A stretch of 64,000 nucleotides of DNA. Origin: Schlesneria paludicola DSM 18645. Its GTDB lineage: Bacteria; Planctomycetota; Planctomycetia; Planctomycetales; Planctomycetaceae. Location: assembly GCF_000255655.1 (NCBI RefSeq), contig NZ_JH636437.1, positions 285,352 through 349,351 on the forward strand, read 5' to 3'. A program made the position numbers and the translations under genes. This document shows, piece by piece, positions 18,681 through 28,624 of this stretch. Under the pieces are notes generated by a model. The model was given only the letters and a program-made list of their open reading frames with translations. It had not been told where the DNA came from and made no database searches. Numbering within the stretch: the stretch's first letter is position 1; each line of letters starts with the position of its first letter.

Positions 18681-19841
18681 GATTGACAAGCCGCTGCCAG
18701 TGAAGAGCGTGTTGATGTCGCCCCCCAGTCGTTCGCCGATCCGCGCGTCGAGTTGCACGTTGGGAGTGAGGTAGATGAACACCCCCATATCGCCAAAGTT
18801 TGATGCGCGATTATCCGATGCGTTGTTGCTGAAGAATGCGAACCACTCAACGAACGCCCCAACGCGTTTGGTGGCCTGAATCAACAGTGATGCGGACTGG
18901 TGCCATTGCGAACTGGAGTCTTCCCCGAGCACCGCCAACGGTCCTTCTTGAAGTGATCCGTCGATAATCCGCGTGGCGTCACGGGATTTGACGAAATCGA
19001 CTCCGGTACTCGCCTTCAGATAGAGCCAGCGGCGAAAGCCCCATCCGACGACCAGGTTGGCGGATGGTTGCACTGCATTGGCCGAGATCCCTCCCGTTCC
19101 CGTGGGAAGTGCTGCTCCGCCGACGAATGTGAGCATCGGCCGCCAATCGTCCTGCTGTAGCAGTTCATACTTGAAGCCCAGTTGCAGATCATCGCCGCCG
19201 AATGTGGACGTCTTCAGGTTGGTTGACACGTCCGAAATATCGGTCATCACGTAGCCGTTCCACTTGATGCGAAACTCAAGTTCGTCCGTGATTCCAATGC
19301 GGGTCAACACTTCCGGAAGTTGGCGACGGGTGAGATGCAGGTCGTCAGCCGAAGTTTGTCGGAATGTGTACCCGCTTTCGATCACCGTCACGCCCTTGCC
19401 AACCGAATAGGCGGCATCGGTAAAGTCGGGACGATCGGTGTTGACCAGATTGTAAAAATCCCATTCATCTGGGACCTCTTGTCCGAACAAGTTCGGTCGC
19501 ATGTTGTCCCACAGGCTGCCCGGCTGATGATAATCGAGCACGCGAATCCGTGGAAAATCGGCGGGATCACTGATGACGATTTGCCCATTTCCGTCAGGAA
19601 AATACCGGATCGGCTTCTCGGCCCCGGAAGCACCTTCGCCCGATGCGTACGAACTGACCTTGTCGCTGTATCCAGGCGTGGAGATCAGATTGTATTGAAC
19701 GTCTTGGATCACAGGACTCGATGACATCGCGAACGACGGAAAGTCCTGATCAGCTGAGTGAGCAATCCCCGTCAGAATCACGAAAGCGATGACGATCATC
19801 CCAATCTGGAACGATCGAATGACAACGAACAAAGTCGGCAT
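18672..19841 (-). CDS. Outer-membrane beta-barrel (MetA-pathway/transporter-like) protein
   Basis: This is a secreted protein of about 389 aa with a signal peptide (MPTLFVVIRSFQIGMIVIAF...HSAD). The mature part has the features of the Phenol_MetA_deg family of outer-membrane barrels: a DRPDFTDAAYSV motif near residue 120, alternating strands (VIESGYTFRQT, LEFRIKWNGYVMTD, LQLGFKYELL), TFVGGAALPTGTGG, and a terminal strand ending in Phe (GSGLSIRF), as required for barrel insertion. Family members are often annotated as transporters, but substrates are mostly unknown. I chose the ATG at 19841 because it gives a proper signal peptide; the open frame extends further upstream without one. Confidence 0.85.
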   Translation of the reverse strand: MPTLFVVIRSFQIGMIVIAFVILTGIAHSADQDFPSFAMSSSPVIQDVQYNLISTPGYSDKVSSYASGEGASGAEKPIRYFPDGNGQIVISDPADFPRIRVLDYHQPGSLWDNMRPNLFGQEVPDEWDFYNLVNTDRPDFTDAAYSVGKGVTVIESGYTFRQTSADDLHLTRRQLPEVLTRIGITDELEFRIKWNGYVMTDISDVSTNLKTSTFGGDDLQLGFKYELLQQDDWRPMLTFVGGAALPTGTGGISANAVQPSANLVVGWGFRRWLYLKASTGVDFVKSRDATRIIDGSLQEGPLAVLGEDSSSQWHQSASLLIQATKRVGAFVEWFAFFSNNASDNRASNFGDMGVFIYLTPNVQLDARIGERLGGDINTLFTGSGLSIRF

Positions 19842-19915
19842 GGTAGACTCGCAATGAGACGGGCGCATGTCGTGCGCGGAATGAAACGAACTCGACGTGA
19901 GTTTGTGACATCCGT

Positions 19916-20257
19916 CTAGATGCGGAACAGGCAGGCCGACTTGTGCAACGAGGGTATCCCGGCGACGGTGCGACTTCTCTGCGGGGTGACACGCGTCCCA
20001 CGAACCGCAAGGCATGAGGAAACGTGCCGCGATGCCAGCGCGACGTATGTGCCTGCGTGCGAGATTCGAGTGGCGGATTGGCTGCGTAGAACGAACGTGC
20101 CTTCATCGGATTGATCCAGCATCCGAATCGACGTGGCGGAATCGGGTTCGTGGACGTCGAGCGTGAGTTTCATGCCAGACGTCGCCAACAGCAGCAGAAC
20201 GGCGATGACGCTCAAAACAGCGCGATACGCACGAATGAATCTGCTGATGGAAGACAT
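19916..20257 (-). CDS. Small hypothetical membrane-anchored protein
   Basis: This would be a 113-aa protein with a basic N-terminus, one strong hydrophobic helix (about residues 10-28, AVLSVIAVLLLLATSG) and a polar tail that becomes Arg/Cys-rich towards the end. It lies 74 bases upstream of the beta-barrel gene on the same strand and could share its transcript. No family is recognised. The C-terminal half looks compositionally less protein-like, so the true end or the reality of the gene is uncertain. Confidence 0.35.
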   Translation of the reverse strand: MSSISRFIRAYRAVLSVIAVLLLLATSGMKLTLDVHEPDSATSIRMLDQSDEGTFVLRSQSATRISHAGTYVALASRHVSSCLAVRGTRVTPQRSRTVAGIPSLHKSACLFRI

Positions 20258-20296
20258 GACTGGGCGACCTTCGTCGTTCGCAATGAAGCTGTTTGG

Positions 20297-20391
20297 ACCT
20301 GTTGAAAGAATTGGGGCTGGCACCCTCGCTATTCAAGTTGCCACAACGCGTTTGGATCGACGCAGCGACCGTCTTCGCGATTTCAACAGGT
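20297..20391. repeat. Palindromic repeat family B, copy 1
   Basis: The termini ACCTGTTGAAA and TTTCAACAGGT are perfect 11-bp inverted repeats. Just inside the left end is GGGGCTGGCACC, the hallmark of the family. The core differs from the other copies. Confidence 0.6.
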
Positions 20392-20742
20392 GTTCGACGC
20401 ACGGACGGTACTAAGGGGGCTATTGTCTGCCAAGACCAGTTTGAGAATCGCGTGAGACAGAAAATGCCCCATCAAGTGAGAAGAGAGGTCCATCGGCAAA
20501 CCCCGCCGCAGCAGCGAACGTTGCGAAATTTGACGTCGTGCAGGCCGCCATATCAAAAGACACGTGCGGGCGGGAAAGGATGTCGAATTCCACGCGCTGA
20601 TTGACGTTTCTCACGCAGCCCGATTCGGCTGTGTCATCGCGTGCAAAGACCAAGCACGCGATGCGTCAGAATTTGTGTCTCTTAAGGACGGACGGGTGAT
20701 TGCATCACCGTTGAGATCACTTGATCAGCGCTCGCAAGTGTC

Positions 20743-20770
20743 TTCACACTCATTACATTCTGAGTGTGAA
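20743..20770. other. Perfect 10-bp hairpin
   Basis: TTCACACTCA and TGAGTGTGAA enclose an 8-base loop. No T-run follows, and no gene ends nearby. It may be an operator-like dyad or a small RNA element; the function is unknown. Confidence 0.45.
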
Positions 20771-20792
20771 TCATATCACGTTCGTAACACAT

Positions 20793-20909
20793 CGAGCAGT
20801 CAGTCGAGCCTGTTGAAGTCAGGGGGACAGGCACTTTGGCGTTGACGATGTCATGGCATTTTTTAATCTGGCCGGAGCCAGTCCCCGTTGCTTCAACAGA
20901 CTGCTCGGG
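20793..20909. repeat. Palindromic repeat family B, copy 2 (long form)
   Basis: The ends are CGAGCAGT...CTGTTGAAG and CTTCAACAG-ACTGCTCG. Inside lie GGGGGACAGGCAC on the left and GGAGCCAGTCCCCGTT on the right, with a core GATGTCATGGCATTTT. The same core and right end recur, in reverse orientation, at 50871-50971, showing that this is a dispersed element. Confidence 0.75.
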
Positions 20910-21251
20910 TTCGCACGCAATTCAGTGTGTTGAGAGGCTCTCACAGGACTCGGTATGCTGCCCGACTATTGAAACAGGGTGGACATATCACCGCAAAGCG
21001 GGCGTGTTCATGGGTTCACTGTGGCGTGTGAGTTCGTGAGAGTTGAGTGGGTATGTCAATCTCGCAATGACGATAAATCCTTGCGGATTACCACAGCAAT
21101 TATCACATAAATCTTTACTTCTCTATTGCATCCGAGTCAGGAGGATGTAAATATTGTTCAGGTGTTATTCATGTGTGTATCGCGTGAGCAATTTAGCATC
21201 CTGTTAATTCCAAGGTGTCATGCACCTGGTCACAAGCGGGCTTATCAGCCA

Positions 21252-21340
21252 TGTTGAATTCATGGGGATTGGCTCCGTGGTACCGCAATATCACGATGAT
21301 TATAGATCTGGTCGGACCAAGTCTCCGTTACTTCAAAAGG
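21252..21340. repeat. Palindromic repeat family B, copy 3
   Basis: Both ends carry the family end (TTGAATTCATGGGGATTGGCTCCG on the left in part; GGTCGGACCAAGTCTCCG...CTTCAA on the right). The core is unlike copy 2. It is degraded compared with the other copies. Confidence 0.5.
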
Positions 21341-21709
21341 CCGATGAGGAGTTCCTGACCTTCGTAGCCGCTCCTTCCATGAGGCGCCGTCGGTCTAAAT
21401 TCTATAGGGAATCCGCAGTGCGAGGCGGCGATCCGTTCAAATGGAAGCCGCAATTAGCGCGCTGAGATAGGATCATGTTCCGCTCGTAACGGCGTTCATG
21501 AGTTGTCGCAATCCAGGCGACCGGAACGCTGACGTAAATGTTTCTGGTCCACGATACTGAGAAAAAAAGCACCTTACGTTGGTAACGATACGTCCAACAT
21601 CAATATCTGCCAGAAGCGATTCAACATGATTGCACTGGTGGCATGCAAAAACGTCTCAATTTCCCGCCTTCAATCCCTCCCTCCATCCTTGTCAAAGGAG
21701 CCTCTCTCT

Positions 21710-22774
<1,065 letters not shown>

Positions 22775-22863
22775 CGGAGTGGGGGACGCCCAGACGCAAG
22801 TCGAGAGCCCTGCGCGTGGACTTTGGGGGACTGAATGTTTCTCGATTCTCATTCGCTCGTACC

Positions 22864-22994
22864 GCGTCTCCAAGCTCCCGCTTGGTAACGCCACTTGCAT
22901 GCTCGATTTTTGCCGAGCCGCAAAGTGGCCTGGGAACCTTGTACCCATTTCTGAGATGTCGGAAGCGTTACCAAGCGGGAGCTTGGTAACGAGG
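22864..22994. repeat. REPIN-like palindrome family A, copy 1
   Basis: Two hairpins in inverted arrangement: the left CCAAGCTCCCGCTTGGTAACG ends at 22890 and the right GCGTTACCAAGCGGGAGC...GGTAACGAGG ends at 22994. About 70 bases between them include TTTCTGAGATGT. It lies in the gap between the DUF1559 gene and its lipoprotein partner. Confidence 0.9.
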
Positions 22995-23143
22995 ATCGTA
23001 AGGACGAGCTTCGCAAGAACGAGGGCCTTCCCGTCACTTTCATCCGCTCGGTTGTTAACGCCGCCCGACTTGCCTGGGGCGGTTTTGTTCTGTGTCTCAA
23101 CATGTTTCAAACAGCATTGTTTTTCTGCTCGGGAGAGCGGTTC

Positions 23144-23623
23144 ATGGTTTCGAGAAACGAATTTTCATTGGTTTGCCATTCCGTACGCACTGGGTTGATG
23201 CTTGTCGTCGGCGGTTTCGGATTGGCCGCCATCGGCTGCGGTGCAAAGTCCACCAAGGAAGGGTTTGTTCCCGCCTTCGGAACGGTGAAGCTGGACGATA
23301 AGCCACTTCAAAACGCGGAGATTGTGTTCGAGACCGACAAGGGACGCAGTACCGGTCGGACAGACTGTTATGGAAAGTATCATGCTGAATACAGCCGTAC
23401 GCTGCATGGGGTCGGCACGGGCACTGCCCGGGTGAAGATCAGCACCAAGGTGATTTTCCCGGACGAGAATCTGGCTGACTATCAGTTTGATCCGAAAACG
23501 GGCGAACATTCGAAGCCGGAGCTTGTCCCTCCGAAGTACAATACGAAAACCGAATTGAAGGTCGAAATCAAAGACGGTGGTGCGCCGTATGACTTCGCGC
23601 TCGATTCAAAAGATTCCAAATGA
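23144..23623 (+). CDS. Lipoprotein with carboxypeptidase-regulatory-like fold (DUF1559 partner)
   Basis: This is a small lipoprotein of 159 aa. The signal peptide ends in a lipobox (LAAIGCGA). The rest resembles a transthyretin/carboxypeptidase regulatory-like beta sandwich: GTVKLDDKPLQNAEIVFETD, GRTDCYGKYHAEY, then a C-terminal VPPKYNTKTELKVEIKDG, the usual ending of this planctomycete family. Such genes commonly follow DUF1559 genes, as here. I chose the ATG at 23144 because it starts the signal peptide; an upstream in-frame start at 23102 is unlikely. Confidence 0.85.
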   Translation: MVSRNEFSLVCHSVRTGLMLVVGGFGLAAIGCGAKSTKEGFVPAFGTVKLDDKPLQNAEIVFETDKGRSTGRTDCYGKYHAEYSRTLHGVGTGTARVKISTKVIFPDENLADYQFDPKTGEHSKPELVPPKYNTKTELKVEIKDGGAPYDFALDSKDSK

Positions 23624-23731
23624 GGTGTGAAGGACGCTCGACGTTTCTTGCCTCAACGGCACGTCCCTGCTGAATCCCCGTCTCGTGATTCACACAAATC
23701 GCGCAGTTCTGGAGATTGCGGAGAAAGTTGA

Positions 23732-24586
23732 GTGATGACGACGATGACGCCGATTGACGTTGTTGGACTGTTTCCAGAGATCACACTCAGGTTGCTCGAG
23801 CTTTTGCGGTCGCTGACTTCTGAAGAGTGGCAGCTGCCGACGGTGAGTTCTCGCCGTACGGTCAAAGACATTGCGAGCCACTTGCTGGATGGAAGCCTGA
23901 GGCGACTGTCGATGCAGCGGGATGGCTATTATCCGGCAGACGGCAATAGCCAACCACGAGTTGGCGAGCTTCTGATGGAGTTTCTGAATCGGTTGAATGA
24001 CGAGTGGGAAGTTGCGACCCGGCGACTTAGCCCGACGGTGTTGATCACACTGATCGAGTGGGCCGATGACGGCCTTGCGACGCTCTTTCGATCGCTCGAT
24101 CCTGCAGGGCCTGCCATTTTTTCCGTCGCGTGGGCCGGTGAACAGAAATCGAAAAACTGGATGGATGTCGCTCGGGACTACACCGAGAAATGGCATCACA
24201 CGCAGCAGATCTTCATCGCCACAAAACGCCCCAGCACCATCCTGACGCGGGAACTGGCATACCCGTGCCTCGACATTTTCATGCGTGCGCTGCCCTACAC
24301 CTTTCGCGATGTTCAAGCGGATGTCGGCAGTCTGATCGAAGTTGTGGTGACCGACGACGCAGGCGGCCGCTGGTTTGTGGAGCGAACAGAATCCGGCTGG
24401 GAACAGATTGCGAAGACATCCCGCCGACCCACGTCCACCGTCACGATGAATCTCGACACGGCGTGGAGGCTGCTGACAAAGCGCCGCACACTCGAAGCTG
24501 TCCAGCAGCAGTTTCCCGACATTAACATCACCGGAGATACACCACTTGGGCGACATGCCCTGACGATGGTGTCGGTGATGGCGTAA
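23732..24586 (+). CDS. DinB/maleylpyruvate-isomerase-like protein
   Basis: This is a four-helix-bundle protein with the N-terminal metal-binding pattern of the DinB/MDMPI family: RTVKDIASHLLDGSL around residue 50 and a later DYTEKWHHTQQI around 150, which supply the three His typical of the metal site. The C-terminal half (ADVGSLIEVVVTDDAGGRW) resembles an MDMPI/SCP2-like lobe. Family members act as thiol-dependent (mycothiol, bacillithiol) transferases or isomerases, or are of unknown function. The start is GTG 23732 or ATG 23735; GGAGA lies about 10 bases upstream. It stands alone between a lipoprotein gene and a small membrane protein gene. Confidence 0.75.
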   Translation: MMTTMTPIDVVGLFPEITLRLLELLRSLTSEEWQLPTVSSRRTVKDIASHLLDGSLRRLSMQRDGYYPADGNSQPRVGELLMEFLNRLNDEWEVATRRLSPTVLITLIEWADDGLATLFRSLDPAGPAIFSVAWAGEQKSKNWMDVARDYTEKWHHTQQIFIATKRPSTILTRELAYPCLDIFMRALPYTFRDVQADVGSLIEVVVTDDAGGRWFVERTESGWEQIAKTSRRPTSTVTMNLDTAWRLLTKRRTLEAVQQQFPDINITGDTPLGRHALTMVSVMA

Positions 24587-24791
24587 GTCCGTGCCCGGCG
24601 ATGCAGGGATCTTTCTCACAGCGTCTTGAGGGTGCCTTCTCAGCAGTCGTTTCGATTGACGATTCAGACAGTTGATGCCAAAGCCCCGTCACCCGTGCGC
24701 GATGCAATTGCATCCCATGGCGTACCACCCTTTCACGACAGTGACGTTTCCCCATGTCGCAAAGACGAGGATCAGCACGAAGGGAATGGCG

Positions 24792-24980
24792 TCAAGGAGA
24801 TTGAGTGCAGTCCAATTTTCCTAGCATCCGCAGGCCTACCGCAACCGGGATCGTTGTAATGAGTGAGACCCCGATTGCGGGCAATATGCCGAAAGTAACC
24901 GCCACGAACAACAGTTCGAGCATACAAATCACAATGTAGCCGACGATGGCATACCCAAAATATTGCGCGTTCCGCTTCAT
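24792..24980 (-). CDS. Small two-helix membrane protein
   Basis: A 62-aa protein with two hydrophobic segments (GYAIVGYIVICMLELLFVAV and GVSLITTIPVAVGLRML) and a basic N-terminus. GAAGGTG lies about 8 bases before the ATG, supporting translation. No family is recognised; small hydrophobic proteins of this kind are usually annotated as hypothetical. Confidence 0.5.
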   Translation of the reverse strand: MKRNAQYFGYAIVGYIVICMLELLFVAVTFGILPAIGVSLITTIPVAVGLRMLGKLDCTQSP

Positions 24981-25091
24981 CCGAGTTCACCTTCTGGAAA
25001 AGGAGAGGCGTGCCATTTTGACTATGTAAAACGTCCGCTTTCAATCGTTCTTCATCGCTTGTTCATTCGGCATACACATCGATGCTCAGAA

Positions 25092-25147
25092 TCTCTTGAA
25101 TCACGGGGACTCGCCCCGAAGGTGCCTGCCCCCGTGATTTCAACAGG
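25092..25147. repeat. Palindromic repeat family B, compact copy
   Basis: TTGAATCACGGGG and CCCCGTGATTTCAA flank GACTCGCCCCGAAGGTGCCTGC. This is the short form: both family ends with no long core. The same layout occurs at 41289-41343. Confidence 0.75.
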
Positions 25148-25261
25148 TTGCGAATGCGTGCTCAACCCTTGTGGCGTCGGTCGCGAGCCGATTTGCTTGT
25201 GACCCTTTAACCGGGGCGGCTGCCGGATGAGGCGCATGGAGATTCTTCAGGGAGACCGAAA

Positions 25262-26215
25262 ATGCGTTGGGTGATGATGATCGTGTGTGTCGTGTCGTTC
25301 ACCTCTCCCTGTTCCGCCTGGTGGGAAAGTGGGCATCATCTGATTTCGCTCTTGGCGTACGAGCAGTTGTCCGATGAAGAACAAGAAACATTCCGGACAG
25401 TGCTTGCCGCACACCCGCGGTTTGCGGTCGATTTTGTGCTGCCCGCCAACGTGAATGGCGAATTTGAAGCGATGGAATGGCGAATCGGCCGGGCAGGGTA
25501 CTGGCCGGATGTTGCACGTTCACAACCCGCCTTTGATCGACCGTCCTGGCACTATCAACTCGGCGCGACGCTGGTTGTCGGGACGGTTGAGAACGTGCCG
25601 CCCAATCCGGGACCCCTTCCCGAAGGGGCGACATTGGACTCGGCGAATCTGCATCTTGCACAAGCGGTTGCCTTATCGCGAAACGTCTTACACGACAAGA
25701 CCCAACCGGCGGCGGATCGAGCCGTTGCTCTGTGTTGGTTGATTCACCTGGCGGGTGACGCACATCAGCCGTGTCACGCCGGTAGTCTTTATCGACCGGT
25801 CGTGTTTCCCAATGGCGACCGCGGGGCAAATTGGATTCCGACCAAACAAGTCGGCAACCTGCATGCTCTTTGGGATTCACTGCTCGGGCAGCAGTTCGAT
25901 GCGGGCGATATTCGGCGGCGAGTTCGAGAGATTCAGATTGATCAGCCGTTGGTGGAAAGCGCTCAGATTGCGACGAATGATCCCGATGGATTGGATCCAT
26001 TGCGATGGCTGAAAGAGAGTGCGGAATTTGGTCGCAGCCATGTCTATACGGAGGAAGTCCTGGCGGCAGTGGAAGCCGCGGTGACGCGCGAAGGTCATCG
26101 TCTGGAGATGATTGATCTTCCCGAACAGTACCTGAAGGCGGCGGGGCGTGTCGCACGGCAGCGCGCCGCGTTCGCGGGGTTTCGGTTGGCCGCGATGTTG
26201 AAGAAAGACCTGTGA
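25262..26215 (+). CDS. S1/P1-family zinc nuclease
   Basis: This is a secreted single-strand nuclease/3'-nucleotidase of the S1/P1 family, which uses three zinc ions. The signal peptide (MRWVMMIVCVVSFTSPCSA) is cleaved before Trp20, which becomes the N-terminal Trp that binds zinc through its amino group. Other ligands can be seen: His25 in ESGHHL, Asp in YWPDVA, His in SWHYQL, HLAGDAHQPCH, GDRGANWI and NLHALWD. All nine expected ligands appear to be present, so activity is likely. Length (317 aa) is normal. It probably scavenges nucleic-acid phosphate or nucleosides in the periplasm or outside. Neighbours give no functional clue. Confidence 0.92.
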   Translation: MRWVMMIVCVVSFTSPCSAWWESGHHLISLLAYEQLSDEEQETFRTVLAAHPRFAVDFVLPANVNGEFEAMEWRIGRAGYWPDVARSQPAFDRPSWHYQLGATLVVGTVENVPPNPGPLPEGATLDSANLHLAQAVALSRNVLHDKTQPAADRAVALCWLIHLAGDAHQPCHAGSLYRPVVFPNGDRGANWIPTKQVGNLHALWDSLLGQQFDAGDIRRRVREIQIDQPLVESAQIATNDPDGLDPLRWLKESAEFGRSHVYTEEVLAAVEAAVTREGHRLEMIDLPEQYLKAAGRVARQRAAFAGFRLAAMLKKDL

Positions 26216-26276
26216 GGCACACGTGGTGAAGGATTTTGAGACGAGCAAAGTTTTTGTCCTTCGTTCCCGCATCTTC

Positions 26277-26410
26277 CCTCGTTACCAAGCTCCCGCTTGG
26301 CAACGCCTCTTGCGATCTCGATTTCTGCCGCACAGGAACATGTCCTCGGATCGACGGACACATTTCTGATGTGTCGGAATCGTTGTCAAGCGGGAGCTTG
26401 GCAACGAGGG
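26277..26410. repeat. REPIN-like palindrome family A, copy 2
   Basis: The left hairpin CTCGTTACCAAGCTCCCGCT and right hairpin AAGCGGGAGCTTGGCAACGA enclose a spacer with ACACATTTCTGATGTGTCGG. It lies 60 bases after the nuclease stop codon. Confidence 0.9.
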
Positions 26411-26489
26411 GAATTGGAAACCCACCGCGTTGTGACGCGAATCCGGACGGAGATCGCGCGTACAACTCGCTTCCTGCGGGGTGTACCGT

Positions 26490-26930
26490 TCAACTCTTAA
26501 TGTCGATCGTAATCGGGTCGCTCTCGTCGCTGACGTTCACCGAAAGTCCGTCGGGGCGAGCGACATTGTAGCGCGGGGGAAGTCGTTGGCGGACTTGATT
26601 GATCTGGCCCTGGTCGGTGGGACGGACTTCTTCCAGATCGACGAGCACCACCTTGCACGTTCCGACGACCGCACCATTTCGGCCGTCGGAGGTCTTCAGA
26701 GTGAAGAAACCGCTTTCGTCGCTGACGCCCGAGGAGGTGGGAGAATTCGGGCCCGACGTCAAATCAGGATAGAATTGGACGAGGATATTCTCGGCGGGTT
26801 GACCGTTAATAGTCACGACTCCCGCTGCTGCCGCCAGCTTGAGTGGCTTCGCGCGCTGACATCCTACATCGGCGGTCAGCGTGATCAAGCCGCTCGCCAG
26901 TACGAAGGCCGTTTGAAATCGTGGAATCAT
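26490..26930 (-). CDS. Lipoprotein with carboxypeptidase-regulatory-like fold (DUF1559 partner)
   Basis: A 146-aa lipoprotein: signal peptide (MIPRFQTAFVLASGLITL) with Cys at GCQR, then the beta-sandwich pattern GVVTINGQPAENILVQFYPD, SDESGFFTLKTSDG, GTCKVVLVDLEEV and the C-terminal LPPRYN...LSVNVSDESDPITIDI. It is homologous in plan to the protein at 23144-23623. It lies downstream of a DUF1559 gene on the same strand. The open frame extends 71 codons upstream, but those codons are the translated family A repeat (with the tell-tale KRELGNEG), so the ATG at 26930 is the start. Confidence 0.85.
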   Translation of the reverse strand: MIPRFQTAFVLASGLITLTADVGCQRAKPLKLAAAAGVVTINGQPAENILVQFYPDLTSGPNSPTSSGVSDESGFFTLKTSDGRNGAVVGTCKVVLVDLEEVRPTDQGQINQVRQRLPPRYNVARPDGLSVNVSDESDPITIDIKS

Positions 26931-27030
26931 TGGATCAGGTTCCTGGCGAATGGTGTGCGATGGGCGCTGCCTGGTGCTTCCTTCGTTTTCCTCATGCCCC
27001 TCGTTCCCTCGTGACCAAGCTTCCGCTTTC

Positions 27031-27163
27031 CCCTCGTTACCAAGCTCCCGCTTGGTAACGTCTCTTGCGGTCAGGTTCTCGATTGCGAAGGACGTGGCCC
27101 GGGCCCTATGTGCACACTTCCGATGTGGAGGAAGCGTTACCAAGCGGGAGCTTGGTCACGAGG
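27031..27163. repeat. REPIN-like palindrome family A, copy 3
   Basis: The left hairpin CTCGTTACCAAGCTCCCGCT (from 27032) and the right hairpin ending in GGTCACGAGG enclose a GC-rich core. A broken extra half (CTCGTGACCAAGCTTCCGCT) precedes it at 27009-27029. It sits between a DUF1559 gene and its lipoprotein partner, as copy 1 does. Confidence 0.9.
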
Positions 27164-27224
27164 GATCTAACGAGAGAAATCCGGGCTAGAACCGGACATC
27201 CTCAAGCTCGCGATGCTTCCCGGT

Positions 27225-28283
27225 TCAGTTCCCGCCGTCAATGACCTGGCCGTCTTGTGTCTGACACATGTAGCCCAGCACGATCTGCGACATGTTGCTG
27301 GAGAGAAATCGGACCGATCCGTCACAGAAGACCAGATTGGCGCCACCCGTGTGACCGCTGCCAAAGGCACTCAGTCGCATGTCCTGATAGGTATAGTAGG
27401 TCGCACAACTCGCTGGTGCGCCGGCGTCTCCGTAGGCCCATGGCAGCTTGTAGCCAATGGGTGCAAACGAGCCGCCGAAGATGTTGCTTGAGCCGTTTCC
27501 GCCGCTTGCAGGATACCAGCGGGACCAGGTGGCAATCGTGCTGCCGGAATTGCAGTTCGGTGGCGTGACGGTGAAGGTGTCGAAATTCTTGTCGACATGA
27601 TGCATTTCACCGAACATCACAGTGTTACTCGTCCCGTCGGTGATGAACGGAATGGAGACACAGATCCCGTTGGGGGCCGTCGCCGCCTTCCCCGCGTTCG
27701 GTCCGACTTCCATGAACACGCCGTCGTTCAAGCAGCTTGTATAGAACACGGGTCTTGAACCGGCATTCGCGCGGTAGCTGGTGGCTCCATAATATTGAAC
27801 GGCTGGTGCGCTGCCGGAGTTGTAACGATACGAGCCAGAACTGCTGTCGCCGAAATCAGAGGGGCAGAGAAACGCGGGAATGACAGCGCCCGATAACTGC
27901 CCCGCTTGAGTACCGATATTGGCACGTGGAATATTGGTATCGAACGAGTTGTAGAGATTGCCTTGTTCCATATAGGGCAGCAGAAAGTAAAGTGCCGGGT
28001 GTCCTTGATAACCGTTGTAGGACGCAGTGGCATTCCCAAGCAGTCGTGTCTGCGTATAGCCGGGCGGAAACGTTAACGCGACATCGTGATAGTTGTGTGC
28101 GGCCAGGCCGATTTGCTTGAGGTTATTCTTGCATTGCGTGCGTCGAGCGGCTTCTCGGGCCTGTTGTACGGCAGGTAAGAGCAGCGCGATCAGCACGGCG
28201 ATGATCGCAATGACGACCAAGAGTTCAATCAGTGTGAATCCGCGAGGTTTTGGACGAACCGATGCTTGCAAAGAAACAGGCAT
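27225..28283 (-). CDS. DUF1559 prepilin-like protein
   Basis: This is a second DUF1559 protein, 352 aa, with the prepilin N-terminus [20 protein letters not shown] followed by [20 protein letters not shown]. Further motifs are [32 protein letters not shown] and, near the end, [20 protein letters not shown]. The sequence outside the N-terminus differs strongly from the other DUF1559 protein here, so it is not a recent duplicate. AAAGGA lies about 12 bases before the ATG. A small lipoprotein gene follows downstream on the same strand with a family A palindrome in the gap. Confidence 0.95.
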   Translation of the reverse strand: MPVSLQASVRPKPRGFTLIELLVVIAIIAVLIALLLPAVQQAREAARRTQCKNNLKQIGLAAHNYHDVALTFPPGYTQTRLLGNATASYNGYQGHPALYFLLPYMEQGNLYNSFDTNIPRANIGTQAGQLSGAVIPAFLCPSDFGDSSSGSYRYNSGSAPAVQYYGATSYRANAGSRPVFYTSCLNDGVFMEVGPNAGKAATAPNGICVSIPFITDGTSNTVMFGEMHHVDKNFDTFTVTPPNCNSGSTIATWSRWYPASGGNGSSNIFGGSFAPIGYKLPWAYGDAGAPASCATYYTYQDMRLSAFGSGHTGGANLVFCDGSVRFLSSNMSQIVLGYMCQTQDGQVIDGGN

Positions 28284-28624
28284 GACGAAAAGGTCCTTTC
28301 GGTGAAGAGGCGCGGCGATCTCGCCGTGAAAAAGAGCGGCAACTCAGATTGTCATTCGCGCGAAGGGCCCAGATCAGCGGAGATCTTATTGCGACAGATC
28401 AAGACGCGATGAGCGGTTCCTTAAAACTCCATGAAGTCAGGAAACTTCTGATGGGCGTAGCGCGAGAGCGGAAATGAGAGAATCGCCGTTGCCCTTGTTT
28501 GCAAAGCGCCGGTGGGTGAGTTGCTCGCGCGATCTTTGCTGAGACGTTGCCAAAGTCGTCAGCGGCGGTCTGGCGTCCCGGACGCACGCAAGGGTGTCCA
28601 AGGGTATGAACGTCTCAGCAGATT
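28284..28624. other. Intergenic stretch, nothing recognised
   Basis: This stretch of 341 bases upstream of the DUF1559 gene presumably holds its promoter. I see no gene, strong hairpin or dispersed repeat here. Confidence 0.45.

Larger units (their letters stand above)
20258..21709. other. Gene-poor 1.4-kb region with palindromes
   Basis: No coding sequence is convincing on either strand. The region holds three family B palindromes (20297-20391, 20793-20909, 21252-21340) and a perfect 10-bp hairpin (TTCACACTCA / TGAGTGTGAA, 20743-20770). A clearly AT-richer stretch lies at about 21060-21220. Its right end should hold the promoter of the DUF1559 gene at 21710. Confidence 0.5.

Noticed and set aside
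25299..26465. 388-codon minus-strand open frame over the S1/P1 nuclease
   Set aside because: The plus-strand nuclease has all its zinc ligands; the minus frame is Arg/Pro/Ser-rich shadow and runs into a repeat.
27000..27143. N-terminal extension of the lipoprotein gene into the upstream repeat
   Set aside because: The extra residues are the translated family A palindrome (KRELGNEG), and a signal peptide starts at 26930.
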